Part shown: piece by piece, positions 45,895-56,900 of the stretch | Layout of the letters: each line of letters begins with the position of its first letter | Numbering within the stretch: the stretch's first letter is position 1 | NCBI RefSeq assembly: GCF_042477335.2 | Contig: NC_091255.1 | Span: 48,462,501-48,526,500 of the forward strand | DNA: 64,000 nucleotides | Origin: Ovis canadensis | Lineage: Eukaryota; Chordata; Mammalia; Artiodactyla; Bovidae | Reading direction: 5' to 3' | Translations under genes and position numbers: made by a program | The notes under the pieces: model-generated | The model's database searches: none | Told to the model about the DNA's origin: nothing | Seen by the model: the letters and a program-made list of their open reading frames with translations, nothing else

Positions 45895-47221
45895 ATGGAG
45901 CTGGGTCTGTCTCCACTTCATCTCAGCAGCTCCCCAGAAGACCTGTACCTGGCCTCTGGGACCCCTCCTGGGACTCCCCCACCTCTCAATGCCCCTCTGT
46001 CTGGGGAGGTGAAGAGGTCCCAGCCTCTGCCCATTCCAACCAGCAGGTAAAGTGGGGTGTCGGCTGACGGAGGGAGGCTGGGGGGAGCTGGGGGGAGCGG
46101 TCAGCACTAGGGTAATGCACAGAAGCTTACTAGCAACTCCTCCCCTCCATCTCCCGCCCCAGGAAACTTCTTCGAGAGGAGGAGCTACAGTCAACCTCTC
46201 TGCCCTCCATCCCCAACCCCTTCCCCGAGCTCTGCAGTCCTTCTTCACAGAGCCCCATTCTTGGGGGGTCCTCCAGTGCAAGGGGGCTGCTCCCTCGAGA
46301 CACGAGCTGCCCCCATGTGAGTTTCCCTGGGAAAGAGAAGGCAGGGAGCATGGGGTGCTGGGGGATGGGGCAGATATAGTGCCGCCTTGGCTGGGTGGAG
46401 GGGACTTGGTCAAGGATCCCAGAGGGTAGAGCAGAGGGGGATGGGAGAGAACCACCCTTTGCCCTTGCCCGCCTCACCGGCCATTCCTCGGGTGCAGGTC
46501 ATAAAGGTGTACAGCGAAGATGGGACCTGCCGCTCGGTGGAGGTGGCGGCAGGGGCCACGGCTCGCTATGTGTGCGAGATGCTGGTGCAGCGATCTCACT
46601 CCCTGAGTGACGAGAACTGGGGGCTGGTGGAGTGCCACCCCTACCTAGCACTGGGTAAGTTGGGCCGCAGGGGACTGCCTAACCTGGGAGGCAGTGCTTC
46701 ACACCTGACTGGCCTCCACTGACCCCTGCTTTTTGCCCTTGACCCCAGAGCGGGCCTTGGAGGATCATGAGTCAGTGGCAGAAGTGCAGGCTGCCTGGCC
46801 CATTGGTGGAGACAGCCGCATCGTCTTCCGGAAGAACTTTGCCAAATACGAGCTGTTCAAGAGCACTCCAGTGAGTGTGCGTAACAGGGGGGTCTGGGCC
46901 CGGACACCCCAACCTCCACCCGGATCCTCAGTCCCTGACTCCTGGCTCCTTTTGCCCCCAGCACTCCCTCTTCCCAGAAAAGATGGTCTCGAGCTGTCTG
47001 GATGCACACACGGGCATGTCCCATGAGGACATCATCCAGGTGAGGGCCCACTCCCATTTCATGGCCTTGACTCCCCAGGATCGCCCAGGGCTTCTTGGCC
47101 CTGAAGTCCATGCCATCCCTCTATGGGGTGGAAAGCCCAGCACCGCCCTAAGCATCAGTTTCTTCCTCTGTTAAATGACAGTAAATGTAAACCCCTGCCA
47201 CCGAGGCAGGTGCTAGGAAGG

Positions 47222-47264
<43 letters not shown>

Positions 47265-49726
47265 CCACCTCGAGGCCTCTCACCCTGCTCTCCTATCCTC
47301 AGAACTTCCTGAATGCAGGCAGCTTCCCAGAGATCCAGGGCTTCCTGCAGCTCCGGGGGTCAGGGCGCAAGCTTTGGAAACGTTTTTTTTGCTTCCTGCG
47401 CCGCTCTGGCCTGTATTACTCCACCAAGGGCACTTCCAAGGTGAGGTCTTAAAGGTGACAGCCCCGGCCCCTCGGAGACCCCATCCCTGGTGCTTCTAGG
47501 AGCTGCCCCTTCTCTGCGGGAACTCCTAGACCTTTCACCCTCTAGGCCCTGAGACCCTCAGCTACCCCTCTTCCCCTCCCAGCTCACCTGCCCTGGAAGG
47601 TAGCAATGGGAGAGCCAGGTGAACTGAGTTCAAGTCCTGGCTCTGCTTCTATGTGCTGTGTGACCCGGGGCACTTCTCTGCTCCTCTCTGGGCCTGAACT
47701 GTCCCCAGCTGGTTGAGGGGGGATGCTGAGAGGGGGATAGGGTCTGCCTGTACAGTCTTGCTCACTCGTGCTGCACAGGATCCGAGGCACCTGCAGTACG
47801 TAGCAGATGTGAACGAGTCCAATGTGTATGTGGTGACCCAGGGCCGCAAGCTCTACGGGATGCCCACAGACTTTGGCTTCTGTATCAAGGTGAGGATCCT
47901 ACCTGGGGCTTCTGAGCTGCTTCTGGGACCCCCAGACTCCTCTCCTTGCACCCTGCCCTGCCCCATGGAGACAGGAGACAACATCTGGTTCTAAAGGCAG
48001 ATGTGGGACCAGGCAGTTTCCTCTCCCCGCAGCCAAATAAGCTTCGAAATGGCCACAAGGGGCTTCACCTCTTCTGCACTGAGGATGAGCAGAGCCGCTC
48101 CTGCTGGTTAGCCGCCTTCCGCCTCTTCAAGGTGAGGTCCTGGCGCTGGCTGGGGTGCTGACCCGGCTCTCGGGATCCCTGGCGTGAGGGAGGAGTTATA
48201 GTTCTGCCCCCAGGAAGTCTCTGGAATGAGACGGCATCATCATAGCCTTGCTCTCTCAGAATCCTTGGTCCAAGACTGGAGTTGCAGCTCTGGCTCCAGA
48301 AAGCCCCTCAGCCAGGTGCAGGGATGTTGCCCGATTCTTGGGGAGTCCTGGTCTGGGCGGGGCGCCACAGCGGAGCCCCCAGCATCTGTGTGACCTCTGG
48401 CCTTCTTTCTCTCCACCTCGCAGTTTGGGGTACAGCTGTATAAGAATTACCAGCAGACACTGTGCCGCCACCTGTGCCCACCCTGTGGGGGTTCCCCACC
48501 CTCGGTGAGTGTTACAGGATGTTGTGGGAGGGGGAGGGGAGCACCCAGGCCCCATGCCAGGGATACTGAGGTCCCATCTGACCCCTCTCCCGTCCTGTCC
48601 AACCTGCAGAGGAGTGTCTCAGACAACACTCTGGTGGCCATGGACTTCTCCGGCCATGCCGGGCGTGTCATTGAGAACCCCCGGGAAGCTCTGAGCGCCG
48701 CCCTGGAGGAGGCCCAGGCCTGGCGGGTGAGGGGGCTACACTGAGCTGTGTGTTTGTACTGCTCTCCATCTGGGCTCCCATGGAGCGGGAAGAGGAAAGC
48801 GAGGGGCGAGGGGAGGCACCCAGCTGCAGAAAGAGGCTCTCTAATCTTGAGGGGCTGGTAATGCTCCAGCTGTGCCCTGATCCCCCGTGTCTCCCACTGT
48901 TCTGCAGAAGAAGACGAACCACCGTCTCAGCCTGCCCACCCCCAGCTCGGGCACAAGCCTCAGTGCAGGTGGGTGAGAAGGCCCGGCGTCCTCGGGGCGG
49001 GGGCTGGTATGGCTTCTCTGAGCATTCCTGTTGCGGGTGGTGAGAAGGAGGGTCCCCGCCCCGGAGTGACCACCCATCTGCCTCCTCTCACCCCAGCCAT
49101 CCACCGCACCCAACCCTGGTTCCATGGACGCATTTCTCGCGAGGAGAGCCAGCGGCTCATTGGGCAGCAGGGCCTGGTTGATGGGTAAGGGACTAGGCTG
49201 GGCAGGGCGGCAGACCAGGGAGGAAACAGACCTGGGTCCGGGTGGTGGCCTTGTGTCCTCGGGTCACGTTGCCTTGTCTCCTGGCAGCCTGTTCCTGGTG
49301 CGAGAGAGTCAGCGGAACCCACAGGGCTTTGTGCTTTCTCTGTGCCACGCGCAGAAAGTCAAACATTACCTTATCCTGCCAGTGAGTATCCCTGCTTCCT
49401 GCCGTACAGACGCGGGACTGCCAGCAGCCCATCCTCCCTACACCGCCCCCAGGGCGCCTGGGGTCTCCCCTCTTTCCTTGCTGCTGCACAAGCAATGGGG
49501 ACCTCAGCCTTGGCCCAGGAGGGCGCTCCTCCAGGCCCTCACCCCTCCCTGACTTCCCACCCCTGTGGCCACACCCCAGAGCGAGGAGGAGGGGCGCCTG
49601 TACTTCAGCATGGACGACGGCCAGACTCGCTTCACCGACCTGCTGCAGCTCGTGGAGTTCCACCAGCTGAACCGCGGCATCCTGCCCTGCCTGCTGCGCT
49701 ACTGCTGCACCCGCGTGGCCCTCTGA
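45895..49726 (+). CDS. GRB7: GRB7 adaptor protein (14 coding exons)
   Basis: Cytosolic adaptor that binds phosphorylated receptors including ERBB2, and FAK, linking them to migration signalling. Exons: 45895-46046, 46163-46316, 46498-46654, 46749-46870, 46962-47039, 47303-47440, 47779-47889, 48033-48131, 48424-48504, 48610-48726, 48908-48968, 49097-49184, 49288-49381, 49580-49726. They total 1599 nt and give 532 aa, the human length. Domains: proline-rich N-terminus; RA domain (about 100-186, [13 protein letters not shown]); PH domain (about 229-338, [24 protein letters not shown] split over exons 7-9); a BPS linker; and an SH2 domain (about 431-527) with [15 protein letters not shown] and the phosphotyrosine-binding FLVRES arginine. 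ATG at 45895 lies 5 nt into its exon. The gene looks intact. Confidence 0.98.
47224..47263 (+). repeat. (TG)n microsatellite in GRB7 intron 6
   Basis: About 20 uninterrupted TG units end roughly 40 bp before the exon 7 acceptor (47302). It is likely length-polymorphic. TG/UG tracts near acceptors can bind splicing factors, but any effect here is speculative. Confidence 0.95.
47590..47725. mobile_element. MIR SINE in GRB7 intron 7
   Basis: gttcaagtcctggctctgct followed by gtgtgacccggggcacttct is the typical MIR 3' half. Confidence 0.8.
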
Positions 49727-50118
49727 CCACTGCACAGGCCGGTCACATCTCGGCCCACCCCAGGCTGCCCTCCTCCTCCGGAGCTTCCCGCCCCAGAGCG
49801 GACTCAGAGTGGGCAGAAGGTGAGGCCAGGATCATCATGAATGGCTGGGAGCTCCCCTAATCCAGTTTTCTCCTCTGCTCCTTGCCTCCCTCAGGCAGAA
49901 GGTGCTCCCTGCTCAGTCCACCCTCAACTTCTCCTTCAGGGAAGGCACTTGTGTGGCCTTCTCCCCTTCACGGAGCTCCTGGGTGCTGCTCTGGGACAGG
50001 ACACTATGGGAGAAATGGGGGCAGCCGAGGTGGTCTTTACACCCCACATTTTGTACAGACTGAGAGGCCAGTTGATCTGTTTTATACTAGTGACAATAAA
50101 GATTATTTTTTGGTACAC
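49727..50118 (+). terminator. GRB7: GRB7 3' UTR and poly(A) signal
   Basis: Canonical AATAAA at 50095-50100 in tgacaataaagatta, followed by a T-rich stretch and tgtgagttctgtctg. Cleavage is expected near 50115. Human GRB7 ends with the same sequence. Confidence 0.92.
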
Positions 50119-50173
50119 CTGTGAGTTCTGTCTGTCAAGGTCCGGCTAGCTGGGGCTGGGGGGTGATCAGGAG

Positions 50174-50472
50174 AGGTGAAAGTGGAAGTTGCTAGCGTGT
50201 TTGACTCTTTGCGACCCCATGGACTATACAGTCCATGGAATTTTCCAGGCCAGAATACTGGAGTGGGTAGCCTTTCCCTTGTCCAGGGGATCTTCCCAAC
50301 CCAGGGATTGAACCCAGCTCTCCCGCTTTGCAGGAGGATTCTTTACTAGCTGAGCCAGAAGGGAAGTCCAAGAATAAGCCTATCCCTTCTCCAGCGGATC
50401 TTCCTGACCCAGGCACTTATCTGGGTGCTTTGCAGGCAGATGCTTTACCAACTGAGTTATCAGGGAAGCCCA
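50174..50472 (-). mobile_element. Bov-tA SINE, longer composite copy
   Basis: Reverse Bov-tA with an extra, diverged head region: after agctgagccagaagggaagt a second partial unit runs to actgagttatcagggaagcc. It was probably a dimeric source or a second insertion. Confidence 0.85.
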
Positions 50473-50555
50473 CCAGGAGAGATGGGCACCAGTCAAACTC
50501 CTGAAAATGTGTCAGATGGATCCAGGCCACGTGCAGCCAAACCTGGATGTTTTTT

Positions 50556-50701
50556 TCTTTCTTTAAAATATTTATTTGGCTGCACCAGGTCTTAGTTGAG
50601 GCATGTGACCTCCTTAGTTGTCATATGTGGGATCTAGTTCCCTGACCAGGGATCGAACCTGGGCCCCCTACATTAGCCACTGGACCACGAGGGAAGTCCC
50701 C
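50556..50701 (-). mobile_element. CHR-type SINE
   Basis: Reverse: atttggctgcaccaggtctt, accagggatcgaacctgg, and ggaccacgagggaagtcccc. Confidence 0.85.
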
Positions 50702-51019
50702 AAGCCTGATGTTTCTTGAGGAGCTCTTGGTCATCAGAGAGTCTTGGTACCCAGTACTTGGTACCACCTACTGGCTCATAGTAGGTGCCTAAGGATGGCT
50801 TGTTAAATGAATGAACAAACAGGGAACTGTCATCTAGGTGAGGCTTTCTGACGGGACCTAAAGCCATGGAGGTCACTCTAACAGGGCCTGGGAGCCAGAG
50901 ACGGGTTAGACAGCATCCATGTCCTTAGCAAGTCCTGGGCTACCTGGTAGGGTAATGAGTCCTGACAAACGCACAGTCCATCACCACCAAGTCACACAGT
51001 GGCTCCATTACCTTACCTC

Positions 51020-51320
51020 CAGTGGGTCCCTGTGTTCAACTCCTCCCTCCTCAACCCCTCTCCCTCCCCAACTGAAGATCTGCTTTCTGTCCTTGTAGTT
51101 GGTTCCACTGTTTTCTGTGCTGTTTGTTGTTCTGTTTTCTCCAGAAAGCCATGATGGAATCCCACAGCACTCAGCCCCGAGTCTGGCTTCCTCTCCAATC
51201 TGTCCTTCAACATCAAGAGTGGTATTTCCAAAATAGCACTCTGCCTGCTCCCTGCCCCCTCCCCGCACGATGCCTCCACTTCAGCTCAGATAGACCCTGC
51301 AGGGTCTGGCCTCTGCCCAT
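51020..51320 (+). repeat. Member 2 of a diverged repeat pair
   Basis: Counterpart of 39000-39330 in the same orientation, with the gaccctgcagggtctggcct block fully kept. It has an insertion near 51110-51150 relative to member 1. Confidence 0.6.
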
Positions 51321-51339
51321 GCCAGTCTATGATTTTGTC

Positions 51340-51955
51340 TAAGAGCTTTATAGTTTCAGCTTTTACATGATGGGAAAGCTTTATAAGAAAGGTATCAGAT
51401 TGGCAACCCCTGAAATGCTGCTCAGTCTGCAGATCACAAAGAGATAGAACCTCCCTCCAGACACATGAAACTCACTGAGGCATTATTTTTGCCAAGAAAT
51501 CAAGCTCCCTGCATCCAATGACGAGTTTTATAAAAAACCAGAGGAACATGTGAAATGACACATAGGGATACGATGACCAAAATCCAGACTGGGAAACTAC
51601 AGAACAGATAACCCGATTTCTTCAATAACAAAAAATTACAAGAAAAGAAAAGATGGGAAATCTCTAGGTTTCAAGAAATTTAGACACTTATCAAGCAGAT
51701 GTAATGTGTTGACCTATTTGATTCAAATCCAAACTAGTGAACTATAAGAAGCATTTATGAGCAATTGGGGAAACTTTGAACTCTGATGAGATATTTGATA
51801 ATATTAAGGAATTATGGTTAACTTTTTAAAGAGTGATAGTGGTATTGTGGTTATGGGTTTTTTTTTTTTTTAAGTCTTTACATTTAAGAGATTCATTCTG
51901 AAGTACTTATGAGTGAAATGACGTCTCCGCTTTTTTTTAAAAAGAGTTTAAAAAA
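51340..51955. other. AT-rich intergenic stretch, probably old repeats
   Basis: A-rich wording such as gaaatttagacacttatcaa and tgtggttatgggttttttt suggests a decayed interspersed element. The family could not be assigned, and there is no gene. Confidence 0.4.
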
Positions 51956-51959
51956 GTGT

Positions 51960-52242
51960 CTTATTTATTTTTAGTTTTGGCTGCACTGGGTCTTCATTGC
52001 TGTGCGCGGGCTTTCCCTAGCTGCAGTGAGTGTGGCTGCTCTAGCTTGGCGCGTGGGCTTCTTTCTGTGGCGGCTCCTCTGCTTGCAGAGCACAGGCTCC
52101 AGGGTTCGTGGGCTTCAGTAGTTGTGGTGCCCAGGCTGTTACCCCGTGGCATGTGGGATCTTTCTGAACCAGGGGTCAAACTCGAGTCTCCTGCATTGGC
52201 AGGCAGATTCTTAAACATTGGACCACCAAGGAGGTCCTCAGC
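51960..52242 (-). mobile_element. CHR-type SINE
   Basis: Reverse: tttggctgcactgggtcttc through ttggaccaccaaggaggtcc, preceded by a T/A-rich tail. Confidence 0.9.
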
Positions 52243-52451
52243 TTGGTTTGGGGGCGCTTAAAAATTATTTCTCATGATTTTCTGGCTTAACTGGATAGTT
52301 CCGCTTTGCATGATCTTGACTGGGCCACTGGAAAAGACTGGGAGACCCAAAACAGCCTCATTTACTATGGCTGGTAGTTGGTACTCATGCTGCTTAGAAG
52401 TGCAGCTGAGGCTTTTCACCAAAGGTCTTTAATGCTCCTTCATTTGAATCT

Positions 52452-52732
52452 TGGAGAAGGCAATGGCACCCCACTCCAGTACTCCTGCCTAGAAAATCCC
52501 ATGGACGGAGGAGCCTGGTAGGCTGCAGTTCATGGGGTCACTAAGAGTCGGACATGACTGAGTGACTTCACTTTTACTTTTCACTTTCATGCATTGGAGA
52601 AGGACATGGCAACCCAATGCAGTGTTCTTGCCTGGAGAATCCCAGGGACGGGGGAGCCTGGTGGGCTGCCGTCTATCAGGTTGCACAGAGTCGGACACGA
52701 CTGAAGTGACTTAGCAGCAGCAGCAGCAGCAG
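52452..52732 (+). mobile_element. BOV-A2 SINE
   Basis: Two A units and an (AGC)6-type tail at the 3' end. The flanks catttgaatct and catttaaatct form an 11-bp duplication with one mismatch. Confidence 0.93.
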
Positions 52733-52993
52733 CATTTAAATCTCCTCCTAGGGTCTTTGAGCTCCTCACATTATAGCTTTCGGATTCTAAGAAAGTGCAT
52801 TCTACTAGTGCTGGAGGGTCTCCTGTGGAGGAGTGGGTTGGCACTGGCAGCAGCAGTCCTGGAAGGGACCCCTTGGCCTAAGTCCTCTTCTCAACTTTGT
52901 TTTTAAAATAACCTAGAGGTTAGGGGAGAGGTTGAGTGTAGTCATGACCATGCGTTGACACTGTTTGAAGCTGAGTAATCGGTACTTGGCGAT

Positions 52994-53443
52994 GGGCTTC
53001 CCTCATAGCTCAGTTGGTAAAGAATCCACCTGCAATGCAGAAGACCCCGGTTCAATTTCTGGGTGGGGAGGATCTGCTGGAGAAGGGATAGGCTACCCAC
53101 TCCAGTATTTTGGGCTTCCCTTGTGGCTCAGCTGGTAAAGAATCCGCCTGCAATGTGAGAGACCCTGGTTCGATTCCTGGGTTGGGAAGATCCCCTGGAG
53201 AAAGGAAAGGCTACCCACTCCAGTATCCTGGCCGGGAGAACTCCATGGACTGTATCCCTGGTGGCTTAGAGGGTAAAGTGTCTGCCTGCAATGCAGGGGA
53301 CCTGGGTTTGATCCCTGGGTCTGGAAGAACCCCTGGAGAAGGAAATGGCAACCCACTCCAGTATTCTTGCCTGGAAAATCCCATGGACAGAGCCTGGTAG
53401 GCTACAGTCCATGGGGTCGAAAAGAGTGGGACATGACTGAGCG
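52994..53443 (+). mobile_element. Bov-tA SINE array: three head units in a row
   Basis: Three tRNA-like heads follow each other in the same orientation, beginning near 52994, 53112 and 53255. The first two are cut short after ccactccagtat and only the third continues through the whole A-unit tail (to gactgagcg). See the finding. Confidence 0.88.
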
Positions 53444-53529
53444 TACATGCGATTCGGTACATGAATGCATTGGTACAATGAATCAGTACCTGCGATTCAT
53501 TCTGCTTTAATTTTGTATAAGCATCGTCT

Positions 53530-53610
53530 TTGCAATTGGTTGGGCATGAGGTGGGATCCCATTTTGCAGGTGAGGAAACTGACTCCTCAGAATGGCCCCA
53601 AATTACAGTG
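53530..53610. mobile_element. MIR SINE fragment
   Basis: cccattttgcaggtgaggaa is the conserved MIR core; the flanks are lost. Confidence 0.6.
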
Positions 53611-54221
53611 GGACAGCCAGGTCCTGGCTGTTCTGCTCCCCCACGACTGCCTGACTTCCAGGTGGAATTCCTAAACCGCCAGTAGGGGATCCTCCCCTGG
53701 AGAGCCCCTCCTCCTCTGCAGTCCTGCTGGCAAGTGGTGTTGTCCTAGGGTGACTTTGAGAAGGACCAGTCGCCACAGCCAGCTTGGCAGGCCGGACTTG
53801 GCAGGCCCAGCGGCCACATGTGACCGAAGCACCCGAACCTTGGCTAATCCTGAGGAGAGGAGAGGCCGGGGAGTCAGGCCTTTCGGACAGAGATGGGCAG
53901 ACAGGCTTCATCCATGCTCAGCCTGGAACCTGCTGGGGATTTACCCTGAAGAAAGTACTGCAATCCAGAAATGAGAGGGGTGAAGATTTTGTTTCTTTTT
54001 AGTAAGACTTGAGGAGCCGGGGACCAGTGCACCCTGTCACCTGCCATGGTTCTCAGAACCATCTCATCAGTGGCTGCTCCTTGGGCTCGAGCTGGCTGGT
54101 ACTGGCTTATGTGCTGGCCATGGATGCCCAGGACCAACTTCCAAAGTATGGGTGCGAGGGGTCCAGGCCGAGGTGAGAGTTAAAGGGTTAGAATGAGTTA
54201 ACTTTTTTAAAAAATTTGTTT

Positions 54222-54412
54222 CTTTGGCTGGGTTGGGTCTTAGTTGCAGCACGCAAGATCTTTCCTTGTGGTGCGTGGCCTTTCTAGTTGTGGTGCGCAG
54301 GCTTAGTTGCTTCACAGCATGTGGGATCTTAGTTCCCCGACCAGGGATCAAACCTGTGTCCCCTGCATTGCAAGGTGGATTCTTAACCCCTGGACCACCG
54401 GAGAAGTCCCTG
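54222..54412 (-). mobile_element. CHR-type SINE
   Basis: Reverse: tttggctgggttgggtctta through ctggaccaccggagaagtcc. Confidence 0.9.
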
Positions 54413-54514
54413 AATCACCTCTTAAGCACGTCCAGGTATTTAGGCTGCATAAAGATAGGACACAGTGACCTCTCCTCGCATGAGGCACACGGCAGGAGAC
54501 CAAGCCCTTCTATG

Positions 54515-54660
54515 TCAATCCGCTAATTGGAATATGTGAGATGGATATCATTCCCATTTTACAAATGGGAAGCTGAGGTTGAAGGAGAGTCCCCCCGCCC
54601 CCTGAGGACATAGATACAATTAAGGACAGAGGTCAGGCTCAGCCCATCTCACGAGTGGTG
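54515..54660. mobile_element. MIR SINE
   Basis: tcccattttacaaatgggaa followed by gctgaggttgaaggag is MIR-type. Confidence 0.65.
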
Positions 54661-56900
54661 AACACAGTCCTTCCCTGCCTTGTCCTTTGTTCTCTGTCCC
54701 TATTCTCAGTACTGGCCACTCTGACGGACCTGGGCTGCTGGGGGCCTTTAGAGGTAGCTGGCTCAGCCTTGAGCTGGATACTGGAAATCAGCAGCTGGAC
54801 GTCCTTGGTGACTGGCTGAGATCACTGGCTTCCTGGAGGAGAAGCAGCAGTTGAGAGTGTGGGGGATGAGGTCCCCTCAGCTCACAGAGGGACTCAGGGC
54901 AAGATTCCCCAGCTCTGAGGATGCAGCATGACCCAGAGGCCAGACAGCAGAAGGGACTGCCAAGGAGAGCTGCCGTGCCAGATAGCGGAGGCCTGTGGTT
55001 ATAAGGAAATCTGGGCTGGTGGAAGGAGGTGGAGAAAGTACAGGCTAGAGCCTCAGATAATGTCTTTTCAATATTAAGTTATTGGGTTTGATTATCTTTA
55101 AAAATGTGCTTATTAAAGAACATTTCAGAAATCAGAAAAAAACCTTTAGGAGAGGAAATTCCCCATATTCCCTCTGCTGAAGAGGATGCAGGCACTGAGA
55201 GAGGGTGATGTGGGGCCTATGCAGGGGGTTGGCCCTGAAAGGCCTGCTGCACATCATGGACACATCATAGACACCAGCTCCTGGGGTTAGTGTGGCTGCT
55301 GTGAGCTGGGCACCAAGGTCTAGAGCTGTCCTGGGTACACCTGGACCTGTGGGAGGGTGTGGCCACAGGGTGGGCCTCCCTGCCTGCTCACGTATGGAGG
55401 TCAGAGAGGGCTGGTGCCAACTTTCTGGACTCTGGGAACAGATAAGCAGGATTCTCTCTTAGGATGTTCTGGGAGGATCATCCAGACAGACAAACCTCTG
55501 GCCAGTTCATTCTCTCCCTGCTCCCCAGACACCCTGGTCAATGAGATGTAGGCAGCCTCCAAGTTCATGGTGGAGGACCTCCCTGTGCAGGCCTAAGGGG
55601 TCAGCTTCGGCTCAGTGGCCCTGCTTGGCTCCTTCCTCTTGCTCCAATGCCAGGCACATTAAGGAGGGAGGGAGGGAGGAAAAGAGAGAGGCAGGAGAGT
55701 CCAAGGCCACTGGGAAGGATCCTTTCTTCTGAACCAGCTACATGAGCACTTTTCTAACAGTTTCTGGGAATCCAAGGGTTCCAGTAGGGGTTTGGGGGCA
55801 GGCTGGGGAGCTTTGGGGGGAGCACTGTCTTTTTATCTGGGAGTTTGGCATCATGGTGTATTTAGAAAAAGAGTTTTCAAGACTGAACCATTGATCTGGT
55901 CTGGCAGGCAGAAAAGAGGACCCAGAGAGGTCAGAGATTGGTCCAACTTGCCCAGCAGTGGGGTGGGGTGAGGGGTGGGATGAGGGGTCAGGGGAAGAAC
56001 CTCAGCTTTGGGGCTTGGGTATGAGGTGTGCAGTAGTCTCTTCCCACAGAGCTTCCAGCTGGGGTGGGGAGCTGGGGGAGGAGAAGGAGGAACTGGATCT
56101 TAGGGAAGTTCGGTGTTGAAGACTGGAATCTAGGGCCTCAGGGGAGTGGGTGATCCTGGGGGTTGAGGCTGGCCCCCAGGATCTTTATACAGGAAGGGGT
56201 GTTGGGAAGTGGGGGTACCACTTGGGCTGAGACGTGTTGTGCTGTACCAGGCCCTAATGAAGCCTGAAATGCACCTGCATATGGGTCGAGCTGTGATGGC
56301 CTCTAGCGTCCTCTTACAAGCCCAGGTCTGTCCCCCTGAAGGGGCCAGTTTTTCTTTGCTGGGCACCTAGAGGGCCGTTTATCGAAAACTGTTTTCATGG
56401 TAAGCAGTTTGTTTTTACTTGGATTGGGTTTATCTTGAGGTGGTTTGGAGGAGACCGAGGGAGAGTGGGAGGTCAGTGCTACTCCTTCCACCTCATGGAT
56501 CCCTTTAGGGTCCCCGTAGTGGAGCTGGGCCCTGTGACCTTGGAGTTTGAGGGGAAGCTGTAGGCACGGAAAGAACGGGCCACCTGCACCCCGCAAACCT
56601 GCAGCCAATGGACATGTTCCTCTGCATCTAGTGCCCAACTGGTGCCCTGAGTTAGATCCACAGCAGAGTAGAAGTGGGCATTCCTATCTCAGTTTTCCAA
56701 AAGATTCCAGCCTATCTCCTCTCTCCCAGCCTTGGCCCACCCACAGCCCTCTTACACCGTTCAGATCAGTCCCATACAGGTTCCCACCTTTTGGTTACCT
56801 TCTCCCAAGCTGGTCTGTCCCAAACATCCAAGGGACGAGCTAGGGGTGGGAAGTGGGGGCTGGGTGAGAAGGAGTCATCCGGGGACCCATTGGCAGTAGC
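54660..56900. other. Intergenic DNA between GRB7 and the CpG-rich block
   Basis: Unique, moderately GC-rich sequence without recognisable exons or young repeats. A (GGGA)n-like purine run lies near 55,660-55,690. Open frames here are short and lack familiar domains. Confidence 0.5.

Noticed and set aside
52713-52731. Regularly repeated short units that might suggest a CRISPR-like array
   Set aside because: They are AGC tails and SINE repeats in a mammalian genome. There is no repeat-spacer structure.
53112-53200. tRNA-like sequences in SINE heads, here and in other Bov-tA and CHR copies
   Set aside because: They derive from tRNA-Glu but are degraded SINE heads without an intact cloverleaf, so they are not tRNA genes.
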